Shown here: positions 20,913 through 31,901 of the stretch, piece by piece
Position numbering within the stretch: the stretch's first letter is position 1
How the letters are laid out: each line of letters opens with the position of its first letter
Origin: Nannochloris sp. 'desiccata'
Taxonomy: Eukaryota > Chlorophyta > Trebouxiophyceae > Chlorellales > Chlorellaceae
Reading direction: 5' to 3'
Assembly (NCBI GenBank): GCA_019044685.2
Contig: JAGTXX020000003.1
Coordinates: 558,001 to 622,000 of the forward strand
Length of the DNA: 64,000 bases
Position numbers and translations under genes: made by a program
Notes under the pieces: model-generated
Databases searched by the model: none
What the model was told of the DNA's origin: nothing
What the model saw: only the letters and a program-made list of their open reading frames with translations

Positions 20913-22355
20913 CTAGTCCTCTTCAATATCTTTAGGCTCCACCAGAACCCAAGCATCAGCTAACTTTCTCTCTCCGACTAATAGCAAATCTTCTAAAGTT
21001 TCTAATCGAAAATCTTCCCTCAAATCCACCTCTAAATCCAATCGACGACGACCACGCTTGTGTGCTGGAGCTGTCGTTTCTGTGGGTGTTACCCTCACAT
21101 AACAGAAATTGTGGTGTTGTGTACAGCCTATAGGACATACATGACTGTCATGTTGGTGCCCAATCCATTCTATGACTTGACCCAGGTGGATTCCACGTGC
21201 TACAGTATCTATTATATCATCATCGAGGTTAGTTCTATCGTCACCTTCAACGCTGCCGCCACCGCCTTGTTGGAAGTCCTCAGCCATGACGAGAGCTACT
21301 TTGCGCCCTACTAAATTAGAACCCATAATAATAGGCTTAGAAGGGGAGTTTATGGTATTAATAGTGTCAATTGTAGCAGCAGCTCTTGAGCTCTTCTTCT
21401 CAAGAGGTAGATTTTTTATTCCAACACAGATCGCAGCTACTTTTTTGTATCCAGAAATAAGCCATTCAGGAGGACAGGGAGAGGAATTTTGGTGGTAGTG
21501 AAGGACTGCATCCTGCATTTCAGTATCCTTTTCTATCACATCAGCAGCTGCAGCTTTATCGACAGGAGAAGAAAAAGAAGAAGAAGGGAGAGAGCTTTCC
21601 GCGATTTGGGCATGTTGGAAAGCAGGGCGAGAAGCAAAGGTCGTAGCACTCGTAGCAGGCTGTTGCTGAGGTGCATACCCAAGCCCTTGCTCCTGAAAAC
21701 CTTCTTCTATTGCTAAAGCATCTTCTGCAGACGATATATGAGAAAGAGGAAGCTTGATTTCTGGCAAAGGACAGAAAGAATAACACCCTTGCCGAGAAAT
21801 AGCAGCAGCAGCGAGAGTGTTTTCTAAAGGAGAAAGATCTGCCCATTGCAGCGCTCTCTGCATAGACTGTTGTAGTTCATGTTTTTGCGCAGTTTCTAGT
21901 AGAGGGTTTTGATTTCTAACAGCTAGAGGTGTTTCAGAAGCAGCAGCAGCAGCAGGGGTGCTTAGCGTAGGTGCGATCAAAACTGGGCAGGCGAGCTGCA
22001 GCCCAGCAATTTTATCGAGCATATCCTGTTTATTCTTAGCAGAAATAACGCGTCCATTTACAGCCAGCACCTTTTTCAAGTCTTCCATTTTCACTGCAGC
22101 TCGTTCAAGCTCTCCAAGCTGTCTTACAGTCCAGGTGTTTGCAGCGGCTCCGGTTGCAGTTGAGGGTTGACCACCACAAAGAAGCTGTAAAAGCTGGAGA
22201 TAGCGATCAAGGCTAAGCTTGGATTGTGTAGGTGGTACAAATGTTTGATGTGCGTGTTGGAAACCTCCTTGCCAAGAAGGATTTGGGCGAGAAGTAGCTT
22301 GAAAATTAGGTTGCAAGCTGAGTTTAAAAGAGTCCAAATCATCCCAGGACATCAT
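20913..22355 (-). CDS. SAP-like domain protein of unknown function, probably nuclear
   Basis: From the MMSWDDLDSF start this single-exon gene encodes 480 residues. The open frame extends upstream to 22568, but that part looks like promoter and 5'UTR sequence. A helix-turn-helix pair around 90-130 (ERAAVKMEDLKKVLAVNG, RVISAKNKQDMLDKIAGL) fits a SAP-like DNA-binding motif. The middle is Gln/Ala/Ser-rich and disordered. The C-terminal third (about 330-470) looks folded. It contains NLVGRKVALVMAEDF, a WIGHQHDSHVCPIGCTQHHN cluster of Cys and His that could bind zinc, and a basic HKRGRRR segment. I do not recognise this C-terminal domain. A chromatin or transcription role is inferred from SAP plus basic region only. 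Confidence 0.5.
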   Translation of the reverse strand: MMSWDDLDSFKLSLQPNFQATSRPNPSWQGGFQHAHQTFVPPTQSKLSLDRYLQLLQLLCGGQPSTATGAAANTWTVRQLGELERAAVKMEDLKKVLAVNGRVISAKNKQDMLDKIAGLQLACPVLIAPTLSTPAAAAASETPLAVRNQNPLLETAQKHELQQSMQRALQWADLSPLENTLAAAAISRQGCYSFCPLPEIKLPLSHISSAEDALAIEEGFQEQGLGYAPQQQPATSATTFASRPAFQHAQIAESSLPSSSFSSPVDKAAAADVIEKDTEMQDAVLHYHQNSSPCPPEWLISGYKKVAAICVGIKNLPLEKKSSRAAATIDTINTINSPSKPIIMGSNLVGRKVALVMAEDFQQGGGGSVEGDDRTNLDDDIIDTVARGIHLGQVIEWIGHQHDSHVCPIGCTQHHNFCYVRVTPTETTAPAHKRGRRRLDLEVDLREDFRLETLEDLLLVGERKLADAWVLVEPKDIEED

Positions 22356-22731
22356 CTTCGCGGCCTTTCCGCCGTCTATTATAGATAAGTAAAAGTGTAG
22401 AACACTGAATAGAATAGAGATCGATTTTTTTTGGGCTGCTGGCAGAATAGCTCCCGAGTAAATAATGCCTGGGAGGCTCCGATGCGTTTTGGGACATTGT
22501 CCCAGACCGTCTGACTTGTCGGACAAGTCACTGCGTGCTTTCACAGTGTGGTCGTTTCGGTGCTCCAATTAAAACCATATATTCCAGGCCGATTTCCCTG
22601 TCAACATTCCATAGTCTCAGAAATAGTCCAAGCTTAAGGTTGCTTAATGAGCAGGAATTCTTGCATTCTCCACCAAGCAAACTGTTTTGATTTGAATAAA
22701 AGCCATCACCACTTGGCCACAATTACGACAC
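22356..22731. promoter_or_regulatory. Divergent promoter with two adjacent perfect hairpins
   Basis: Between the SAP-like and phosphomannose isomerase genes. TGGGAC-ATT-GTCCCA at 22490-22504 is followed by TGACTTGT-CGG-ACAAGTCA at 22512-22530. Their spacing and symmetry suggest dimeric transcription factor sites or 5'UTR hairpins of the minus-strand gene. Confidence 0.4.
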
Positions 22732-24295
22732 ATGAGCACATTAGCTTGCGCTCCTGGGCAAGCAGTGCCTTCAATCGCTTCCCACGACATTCTATATTTA
22801 ATAGCGAAATCCCAAAACTATGATTGGGGACGAACAGGCACCGAATCAGAGGTGAGAATCTCCGATCGACCACTATTGTTTTATTTAATAATAAGTTGTC
22901 CTCAAATTGCCCTCCTTGCCCCGTAATCTATTGCTCATACTATTTTCAATCCGCTAAATATTGCAGGTAGCCCAACTTCAAGAAGCTGCTGGCCAATCTA
23001 TCGATCCCGCCAAACCCTATGCGGAGCTCTGGTGAGTATTCTCTCAGAACAATCATATTCTCACCCGCTTCTACCAATACTCGATACATTTTATAGATGC
23101 TCAATGTCTGATGACACCCGCGGAACGTACGTATTTCTCACCTCTTTTATACTTTCCGACTCTTTTCAGGATGGGTACACATCCCTCTGGCCCGTCGGTG
23201 CTAGCCGAGGGAACCCTCTCAGGGGAACAGCTTTTAGCCTACATTCGAGACCATCCTGAAGTTCTAGGAGACGCAGCATCCAAATTCGGCGTCGATTTAC
23301 CCTTCCTTTTCAAAGTTCTTTCAGTAAAAACCGCACTCTCTATTCAATCTCACCCCGACAAGGCGCTCGCTGAGCGTCTCCATTCAGAACGACCAAACGA
23401 ATACAAAGACAGCAATCACAAACCCGAGATGACTATAGCTTTATCTAATTTTGAATCTTTATGTGGATTCTGTCCGCATGAAAAAATAGTTAGCGCACTA
23501 CAGGAGAATCCAGAATTAAGAGAGTGCTGTGGCACTGAAGCAAGCGATGGGTACATTACTAGCACGCCAGAAAATAGAAAAGAAGCATTAAAGGCTGTGT
23601 TCACTGGCCTTATGACTGCGTATAGACCGTTAGTCCATAAAGCGTTAGTACGCATGATTTCCAGGCTGGAGAAAAAGAAAGAATCTTCATTGCCGTCTCC
23701 TCTTTCGGAAAAAGAACAGCTGGTGTTGCGTTTGAATCAACAATGGCCTGGGGACGTCGGTGTGCTCGCAGCATGGTTTCTTAATTATATCACTTTAAAA
23801 CAAGGGCAAGCTATTGCCCTTGCTGCAAACGAACCGCATGCGTATCTTAGTGGAGAAATAATTGAATGCATGGCAACCTCAGACAACGTTCTGAGAGCTG
23901 GCCTCACTTTAAAACATAGAGATACGGAGGTTCTTTGCGAGTCTTTAACCTATACACAAGGTAATTCTGAGCTTTTAGAAGGTCTAGAAGATAAAGCAAG
24001 GCATTTGGTGATGTATAGGCCGAGTTTTCAAGAATTTGAAGTGTGGAAATTTGATCCTCCTGCTGAAACAACAACTGAGCTACCTGCTGCAAAGGGGCCT
24101 TTGCTTGTTCTTATTCAGCACGGCTCTGGAAGCTTGCAACCTGGTAAAAAGAAGGAAGAAGGTGGAAGTAGTGCAGCAGGGAGGGAAGTTTCTAGAGGCC
24201 AGGTGCTGTTTGTTCCTGCAGGAATGCCCCTTAGGGCAACTGCAAAGTCCGATATGGTGTTGTGGATCGCTGCAGTGAATGGAATGGGATTTTAG
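22732..24295 (+). CDS. MPI: Mannose-6-phosphate isomerase (type I phosphomannose isomerase)
   Basis: Three exons (22732-22851, 22967-23031, 23170-24295) give 436 residues. It interconverts fructose-6-phosphate and mannose-6-phosphate, feeding GDP-mannose, glycosylation and ascorbate routes, using one zinc ion. Seen in the sequence: NYDWGR near the start, ELWMGTHPSGPS formed across the second splice, SVKTALSIQSHPDK and YKDSNHKPEM carrying zinc ligands (Gln, His, Glu), GECM-like region replaced by GEIIECMATSDNVLRAGLT, and a cupin-like C-terminus (GQVLFVPAGMPLR). The length is normal for cytosolic eukaryotic enzymes. All splice junctions restore conserved motifs, so the model is firm. Confidence 0.95.
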
Positions 24296-24581
24296 AAATT
24301 AGCCTGGTTCTGACTTTATTCTAGTTTTCCAAATGATATATATGCTAGATATATAGAATATAATATACCATCGATTCCTTTTTTTTTTGTCCTAGCTAGC
24401 CATTTTTCCCTGACTTTTATAGAGCAAGTCACTTTAGGTGTTGACTTTCTTTTGATTATTCGTTTCCTGAAATGAAAGTTTTCCATAACGTTTTTGCATA
24501 TATTTGCAGCCCTCAGAATAACTTCTACTATTTGTTTCATTTTTGCATAAAATAGAATATCAAGGACTAGCTGTAAAGACA

Positions 24582-26455
24582 ATGAATGATGAATCTGTCG
24601 CTGCTATTGAAGATTTTGAGCTCGCTTTGCTTTCAGAAGGACCCGGACAAGCTTGCAACACTTTGCTCAGCTATAGCGTTGAGCTGACCGGAGCAAACGC
24701 AGAAGTTTATGATAAAATATTGCAGATCTATTGCAACTATCTAGAACGCTCTGAAGCTTGTGGAAATGCTGGTGCTTGGTCAAACCGCTTTGAGGCGAAG
24801 ACTTTTCTGACCTGTTTTCTGGAAGCACACCCGATTTTGGTTGCCCAGCTGCAGCGCTCTTGGCAGCAAAGCTTAGGTTATGTAATTTTAAATTTGCAGA
24901 ACGCAAGTATGGAAGATCATCTAGCAAGAATCAAAGCTTTGCAGATTTTTTTGCCAGAAGCACTTGCAGGCGCTGCTGCTTCTCTTCATGAAGGCAGGTG
25001 CCCTTGCAATGACCACAGCTTGCGCTCTCTTATTCAAACAGCTCTGTTTTCATTAGCACAGGATCCTCAATTAGATCACGATTTAGAGAGACTCTTGGAG
25101 ATGAGCTTTGCTTTTTACGCTTATGGTGCCACCACACCTCTAGCACTCGCCTCCCTAATGCAAATTTCTTTTGAAGCCGCTTTAAACACCGTTCAAGCTC
25201 CTGCAACCGTCCAATCTATAGATCGCTTAGATATAGCACTATCTAAAGTATATTGGAAGAAAGCTTGGACCTTGATAAGCACTCTGCAGCAGATTTCCTC
25301 AACTGCTTGTGATATTTTTTGGGGGGCGTATGCTTCCACTGTGCGTCAGCTTGCCACCCTCGTTATCAGGCATGAACGAGACCATCTGGGGCTTTCTTGT
25401 GCATTAAAACTCGTATGCAACCCGGATTCAGCACATATGCTGCTGCAGAGCTTGCTGGCTATTCCGACGGCAACTTCAACCACTACTGGAGGAGCTGCTG
25501 GAGCTGGTGGTGGCGCAGGAAATTTGAAGAGTATTAAATCTGCTTTCAAGACCTCATTGGTACTTTTGAGAGAATTTCCAGAAGCTTTTGTATCAGCATG
25601 CTGTGATATCTTGACTCCTGCTATGAATGCTGCCCTTGCAACTCGCATTGAGGCTCTACATGGTAAGAGAATGATTGACAAAAAAATTACCCGTCAGCTT
25701 TATTGCTTCGCATTATTTTAACTTTCTTCTCTATATTTTGCATAATTGCAGCAATTAAACTTGCAATAGATCACCATAGCAGCAATGAAGAGCATGTTTG
25801 GACTCAAGATGCTATTGAGAAGCTGCTCTTCGCTTTGTGCAGGGTAAGAAGACTCCTGTTTTCCCCCCGTTTGATTCTTCTTAATTTTCGTGAAGAATCG
25901 CAATTTTCCTCCCCCCTCCCTTTCTTTCAGGATCCTTCAGTACGTTTGCGCCGTAAAGCTATAGAACTTCTTCAGCACGTACTTCAAAAACGACATTCAA
26001 GTGAAAATGCTGTAACAGAAGAGGCTGCTGTCCTTTCTGCTATCACTGAACGGTGCACTGATCAAGACGCTGACGTGAGAAGAGTAGCTTATACCTGCCT
26101 AAATAAATCAGTGCAATTTACAAAACTGGTAGGTGTATTGGACAGTGCTCAGTGGCGTAGGATCTTTGAAGAAGGCTTGGCAGAAGAAGGGGCTGCAACT
26201 ACTAGGCAAGCTCGAGAGATTTTTTCTGCCGCCAAGCGTCTTTTTGAAAAGTATTTGCGCCAAGATGAAGAGAACTCTCGTTTAGATCAAGGAGCTGAAG
26301 ATGGAGATGTAGAAATTAGTAATGTAGTAGCAGAGAGCAAGGCTGTACTTCGTTTGAACGAGCTCTTTAGCGGTACAATTCCTGTGAGCCGTGAGCTTAT
26401 GGCGACGCTGGCTGAGATTTTAACAGAAAGAGATCTAACGTGTGCTATTGATTAA
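24582..26455 (+). CDS. HEAT-like helical-repeat protein of unknown role
   Basis: Three exons (24582-25662, 25752-25843, 25931-26455) give 565 residues. The sequence is almost entirely amphipathic helices with Leu/Ala-rich pairs. HEAT-type units are clearest at the third exon: DPSVRLRRKAIELLQHVLQK and DQDADVRRVAYTCLNKSV. A Gly/Ala/Thr-rich linker (about 308-325) separates the N-terminal two thirds from a C-terminal block. Assembly-factor families such as TTI2 or DNAAF5 have similar organisation, but no diagnostic motif lets me choose. The gene follows MPI on the same strand with 287 bases between, so it likely has its own promoter. Confidence 0.55.
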
Positions 26456-26643
26456 TCAAACATAATAAGGAAGAGATACACAAAACAACAAAAATGAGAA
26501 AATTAAGCAAAACAAAATAAAGAATAGTGTACATTCAGAAATTTTAAATATTGATTTATTTTATAGAAAGAGAAAATTTATTCCAGAAAACTCAAATGAA
26601 AATTTTGCCCGTCCCATGGAAGAGGGGAGCAGCAGCTACTTCG

Positions 26644-29314
26644 CTACGCTCTAAAAGCTCCGGCCCTTCTTCCTAACACAGTTATTATCTTCACAAAGAA
26701 ACTTCGATTATCTTTCTTCTTCTCCTTCCCCTTCACATTATCTGCACCCACCGCCCTTACCTCAAACTCACTACTACATCCTTCATATGGATACACCCTT
26801 CCTAGAAAATGTTTATGATTCCCAAAGTGTCTAATTTTATACACTCCAGGTACAACATCTGATGGAATCATCCATTTCACTGTAGCGAAGCTATATGTAC
26901 TAAACGTGTGGTGGCGATCCCAAGAAAAAGTAGTCTCCCAATCGTTATCAGTATGAACTACCTCCCAGTTGGAGTTGACGACGTTTTTGGGAAAGAAAGA
27001 AAACAACGATACTAGTTTTGCAAAAAAGCTTTCATCTCTAGAAGGATCTATCTTCCTTTCTACTGTGAGATACGTATCTTCGGCTCGAATATTATTCCTA
27101 GGACACCCGGACTGAAACACAACTTCAACTTCCTCTCCGGCAGTATAAACAGAACTTTCTTGAACATCCCTGACCGGATCTCCAAAGGCAACGCCATTAG
27201 GCACCCCATCCGCAACTACCCCAGGCACCAGAGACCATTGCTGTGCTAATTGATCTGGAGGGGAGGGTCCAGCCGGCGTTGACTTTCCGTTGACCATGGC
27301 ATCAGCTAATTTTCTGAATTCTTGGATGTACGCATCGAGTGTGTGTGGCCCGAATAAGGTGAAGCCACCTTCATAGCGCTGTGCACTGTATTCTTCAAAG
27401 GTGGTTATGTAGGACGAATAGGTATTAGACAAACCAGCTATTACTATATGTACTTTGCCAGCGCCACCCCAAGCCTCTGCTACAACATCTCTTACGGCCT
27501 CCTTCAACCTACGTCCCGCCATGGTCGTAAATTCCCCTGGAACAGCAAGGATAACCAGCTGTCCTACCCTGATTATCTGTATTTCAACTATATAAGGCAC
27601 CCATTCGTACGGATAATGCATTTCACCGACGTCCAATAAAATTGGCTTAGGGGAGTGACATTCTTCTTGTTCTTTTGTGGGTGTATGAATAAAATCTCGG
27701 ACCAATCGCCAAAATAACGTTCCATTGGTGTCCGATTGTTGGAAATTAAAGGCGCCGGGCCCGTCTGTAGTCCCTGCAGCAAAGGCAAAGCCCATTGCCG
27801 GAATGCATGTGCGGCCGCCTCGAGGAGTGAAGGGAGTTTTTGATATTTGGACATTCCGCATGTCGAGAAAGACGTGACGTGACTCAACAGGGCCAAAAAG
27901 GTAGAGTTTATTCTGAGTATTAGTAGAACTCGTAGATTTGGTAGTATACCCAGGAGAAGAAAAATTAGCATTAGAAGCATTAACGTCATTAGCAGGAGCA
28001 GTAGTTATAGAGGTGGCATTACGCCTGGCAACACCATCCATACTGTTCAAATCAATATTGTTTAGATCTCCAATATCTTCAGAATCTCCTCCATTGGAAG
28101 AAGAAGAAAATCCTAACAATTCCTGCATCTTTGAACTTTGCTTCATTCCAATAATTCTGGTACTTTCCATATGATTAGGCCATGCGGGACCACGTCCAAT
28201 ACATTGCTCTACTTTACCACCACAGGTACTGTGTACTGCATCACAGGGTTCTCCCGTATCCATACATACAGGGCCGAGGGTATTGGGGGAGGTATCACCC
28301 ACGTTCGCTTGACAAAATGCAGCTACATAATTTGTTTGGTGTAAATGACGGGAAGCCCACCGCTCCATTTGTTGTGATGCGGCGCCTTTATTATCTCCAT
28401 TTACAAGCCTGTTGGTATTATTCATTGAGGTTCCGTGGACTGGAAACCAAGAAAATGCGCCAAGGGGAGTACCAGAGGAAGCTTCCGCTGCAAGTACCGT
28501 AAAATCTTTATCAATATTATATTCATATTTCTTCCTTTCTTCCTCAGGGTTTTTTAAATACGCTGTAGGGCTGCGATTGATGTTCGCATCAAGAAGCTCT
28601 CCTATAGCTATAGAGAGTTTTCCAGGTTGTAAGTTATCGTGGGCTCGTACGATGGCTTTTTCTATTCCGTCTACCAACGCTTCAAAAGTTTCATGTACAA
28701 AACCAAAGCCAGTTATATCGTACACTAGATACTGTAGATATCCAGCAGGGCCTGAGTGTGTGTGTGTACCACTCAAAGCGACGTTCTGTTCAGTGTACAA
28801 GTCAGGGCCATACCGCAGCTTTAAGTTTTTAATTACTGAAAAGGTGACCGCCTGAGCAGCCATGCACGCATCGAGGTTGACAAAGACGGTGCGCTTGTTG
28901 GGGTTGGAAGAGTCTGCCATAATGATGGCGCGAGCGTAGAGACGGGTGTGGATACCACCTGCTATTTGGGAAGGATTTGCATAGCCCTGCAGGTGGGGGG
29001 AAATTTGGGAGAAGAGCAGGGGAGCATTGAGTAGGCATGGTAAATTATTTCAAATTAGACAAGAGAGTGGTTAGGGTGTCGTTTCCGAGAAATATAATAC
29101 ATACCATTAAATTTATATCCACTACTGGGCCTGTGATATCCGCTTTGCCTGCAAACGAAAGGTTCATGAGTCAGAGATGCTGTAATATGATAATCTGAGC
29201 AAATAGATGTCAAAAGCCAGCCTTACCTAGGCCAATAATATATTCATATTTTTGATCATTTGCTAGCACGGCTAGGCCACTTGAGGCTAACAACAGTATT
29301 AAAAACAACTTCAT
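26644..29314 (-). CDS. Neutral ceramidase (neutral/alkaline non-lysosomal)
   Basis: Three exons (29314-29227, 29148-29105, 28986-26644) give 824 residues. It hydrolyses ceramide to sphingosine and a fatty acid. A signal peptide (MKLFLILLLASSGLAVLA) predicts secretion or an ER/Golgi luminal location. Motifs in order: GKADITGPVVDINLMGYANP, LDACMAAQAVT, the zinc-site GTHTHSGPAGYLQY, FPVHGTSMNNTN, and the amidase motif NVGDTSPN with the catalytic Ser near residue 271. The C-terminal Ig-like domain ends in a YEGCSSEFEV-type strand. An insert of about 65 Ser/Asn/Asp/Thr-rich residues (about 340-410) interrupts the catalytic domain. It has several N-x-S/T sites. Both small upstream exons are needed for the conserved start. 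Confidence 0.95.
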
Positions 29315-29628
29315 TTTGTCTTTCGCCTGATCACTTCCCAAGTCAATTTAAAAAGAATACGCTTCTCTGTGGGATAACATGGTAGCCCAAGGTATTGGAA
29401 TTAAGGTTTGCGAAATGCATACGTGCCGAGGCCTTGATACGGCCTAGCTTAAGGGGAGTTTTTAGAGCGCTAGAATTTGAACTCACAGTGACAACTGAAA
29501 CTAGAATAGTGACTTTGGCCTCTTAATTGGCAATTTAATAGACTCACCGTATCGTAAATATAACCATATACTCAATAAAAGTTAGCGGGACCACAATATG
29601 CCCAAATAAGTCGCGCATTTGTCACCAC
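29315..29628. promoter_or_regulatory. Bidirectional promoter, ceramidase / DUF2256 gene
   Basis: 314 bases between divergent starts. AT-rich, with no ORF and no clear box motif. Confidence 0.35.
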
Positions 29629-30044
29629 ATGTTGCACGTTCTCAGAAGACTAGTTATGACAACTGCAGGCCCTACCTCCTCCCTAGCAGCACGATCGAAT
29701 GAAAAAAAGAAAGGCAGAAACCTAGTCTTTGGTAGCGATGGCACACGCGTCTTAGATCGAGGTGAGTTGTTTTTAGCAATATTTGAGTGGCTTTCAACAA
29801 CTTGCCGGCACCGCCGCTTTTTTCTCATCAGTAATTTCATCTTGCAGGCGTCTGGAAGAAGTTTAAGTACTGTAGTCAGTGTAACTTAATCATGGTAGAA
29901 CGTGCCAAGTGGAAAAATTTCGATGAAGTCAAGTATTGCTCAGATAAATGTAGAAATACAGCTAAACGAGGCAGTGGCGGTGGTGGCGGGAGTGGAAAAA
30001 GCGAACAGGCAACACCCGATTCGAGGAAGCGAGAAGAGAAGTAA
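29629..30044 (+). CDS. DUF2256 zinc-finger protein
   Basis: Two exons (29629-29761, 29848-30044) encode 109 residues. An ATG at 29656 would give 100. The C-terminal half carries the DUF2256 pattern CSQC...RAKWKNFDEVKYCSDKCR, two Cys pairs that should bind one zinc ion. In bacteria this small domain is often encoded next to cryptochrome/photolyase-like genes, but its function is not known. Starting at 29629 adds MLHVLRRLVMTT, an Arg-bearing amphipathic stretch fitting an organelle presequence. The tail is Gly/Ser and Lys/Arg/Glu rich. It is convergent with MenB. Confidence 0.8.
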
Positions 30045-30177
30045 ATAGACACTTTAACCGACTTCCCTTACCAATGTTGATATCTCTTACTGTTCACACG
30101 TATTACAGATACTAAAATTAACCATTTAATTGACTAAATTAACTAACAAGAATTGAATGCAACTAGATTCCATTTTC

Positions 30178-31501
30178 TCAAGGCAAACGTCGAAACTTTT
30201 CAAAATTTGGAGGTCTCTTTTCCAAATACGCTTCTCTCCCTTCATTCCCTTCCTCACTCTGATAAAACAACATCGTTGCATCTCCTCCAAGCTGTTGAAT
30301 ACCAGCTTGCCCGTCTTCAGCTGCATTCATTGCCGCTTTTATTAACCGCAATGCAGTAGGGCTGTTTCTTACAATCTCCCGACACCACTGTTCAGTGGTT
30401 GATTCTAGCCTTCCAAGAGGCACCACAGTATTAACTAACCCCATATCCAGTGCTTCTTGTGCGTTGTATAATCGAGCTAAAAACCAGATTTCTCGTGCTT
30501 TCTTTTGGCCTACTAAGCGTGCCATGTGAGTCGACCCATACCCAGCATCAAATGAACCCACTTTGGGCCCCGTTTGACCAAAGACGGCATTATCGGCAGC
30601 AATCTTCAATGGAAAAAGTTGTATTAGAGTTGAGAAATGTTACTGAAAAGAGGATGTTTTAAGGTAGCAAGGAGAAATTTAAAGTAAATTAACGACTTGA
30701 TGTAGTGGCAAAATCAGCCCCAAAGAAGGCCTCAATTTTCTTCCTTCTTACCGTGATATCGCAAACCATGTGTAAGATATGGCCTCCACCTACAGCATAA
30801 CCTGCTACCATAGCAACAACTGGTTTTGGCAACCTTCTAATCTGCATTTGCAAGTCTAAAACATTCAATCGAGGTATGCCATCAGTGCCAACATACCCAC
30901 CTTTGCCACGGACAGACTGATCGCCGCCACTGCAGAATGCCAGTGAGCCTTCTCCTGTTAGAATAACAACACCGACTGCAGGGTCGTCTCTGGCATCGGC
31001 AAAGCACAGCGAGAGTTCTTGGACAGTGCGTGGGGTGAAAGCGTTGCGTTTTTCAGGTCTGTTGATAATAATCTGGAATAAGAGGAGAGAGAAGAGAAAG
31101 GAAAAATAAATTTGTACCGCCATCACCATTTTGGAACACTTTCTTCCTTTAATGTTGCACTTAGTTCAGCTATTTTAACTTACTTTAGCGATTCCTTCTC
31201 CTAAAGACTTCTCATATTTCACTTCTTGCAAGGTCTCTTTGCTGATAGAGGGTATAGACCGCCACTCAACTGGAGTCTTTGAGACTTCGCCATGCACCCG
31301 AGCGTAGCTGCTTGGTTGTCCAGTAGCTGAAGCATACGTAGAGGAACCCTGAGCAGTGGACGAGCTCTGCGATAATCCAGAATGAGAACTAGATGTAACC
31401 GTGGGCTGCGCAGCTAGTGCATTGCATGCTATATGTGAGGATGAAGGTGCGACCAGATGGCCATTTAAAATGTTCAACCGCTGCAAAGCTTTGTCTTCCA
31501 T
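30178..31501 (-). CDS. menB: 1,4-dihydroxy-2-naphthoyl-CoA synthase (naphthoate synthase)
   Basis: Three exons (31501-31184, 31072-30752, 30603-30178), all phase 0, give 354 residues. This crotonase-fold enzyme cyclises succinylbenzoyl-CoA in the phylloquinone (vitamin K1) pathway. Motifs: [33 protein letters not shown] (oxyanion-hole and substrate loop), [35 protein letters not shown] and the C-terminal [18 protein letters not shown]. The N-terminus has RLNILNGHL (about 8-16), which fits the PTS2 consensus R-L-x5-H-L, and the plant enzyme has a PTS2 at the same place. Import into peroxisomes is therefore likely. A Ser/Thr/Ala-rich linker then leads to the YARVHGEV segment shared with plants. 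Confidence 0.96.
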
Positions 31502-31901
31502 CGCGTTCAGGGTGCTTGGTAGTAAGAAAAAAAAATTAAATATTCATTTTACAAGTTCAATCTCTGAGCAGCTGCTTATTTGTAGAGGCTTATCCTGCTG
31601 TGATCAGTTTTGCTGTCGTGACGCCATGCAGAGCAGGCAGTGTTGGAGTTTTCTTCTTAACGTTAAAACCCCAAGATTTGTATATTTAACTGACAATTTC
31701 ATAAGTTAAAGTATATATCTTCCCGTCGCTTCATATGGGGTCAATAATAAGCGGGCAGAGAAAAAGTGCTCACGAGAAGTGAGCAGTCAAAACAGCAAAA
31801 ATTAAACAAAGAATATAAATAACAGAATACAATTAATATAAGAGTAAGTGATATGCTTTTATTTTGAGTAGGTCCCGAGCAATTATAATCTATAGATTAA
31901 A
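31502..31901. other. Intergenic, MenB promoter and 3' region of the DMT transporter
   Basis: About 400 bases, AT-rich near the transporter stop. No ORF or repeat of note was seen. Confidence 0.35.

Noticed and set aside
22356..22568. N-terminal extension of the SAP-like protein in the same frame
   Set aside because: The segment covers the hairpin-bearing promoter and has no conserved composition. MMSWDDLDSF is a better start.
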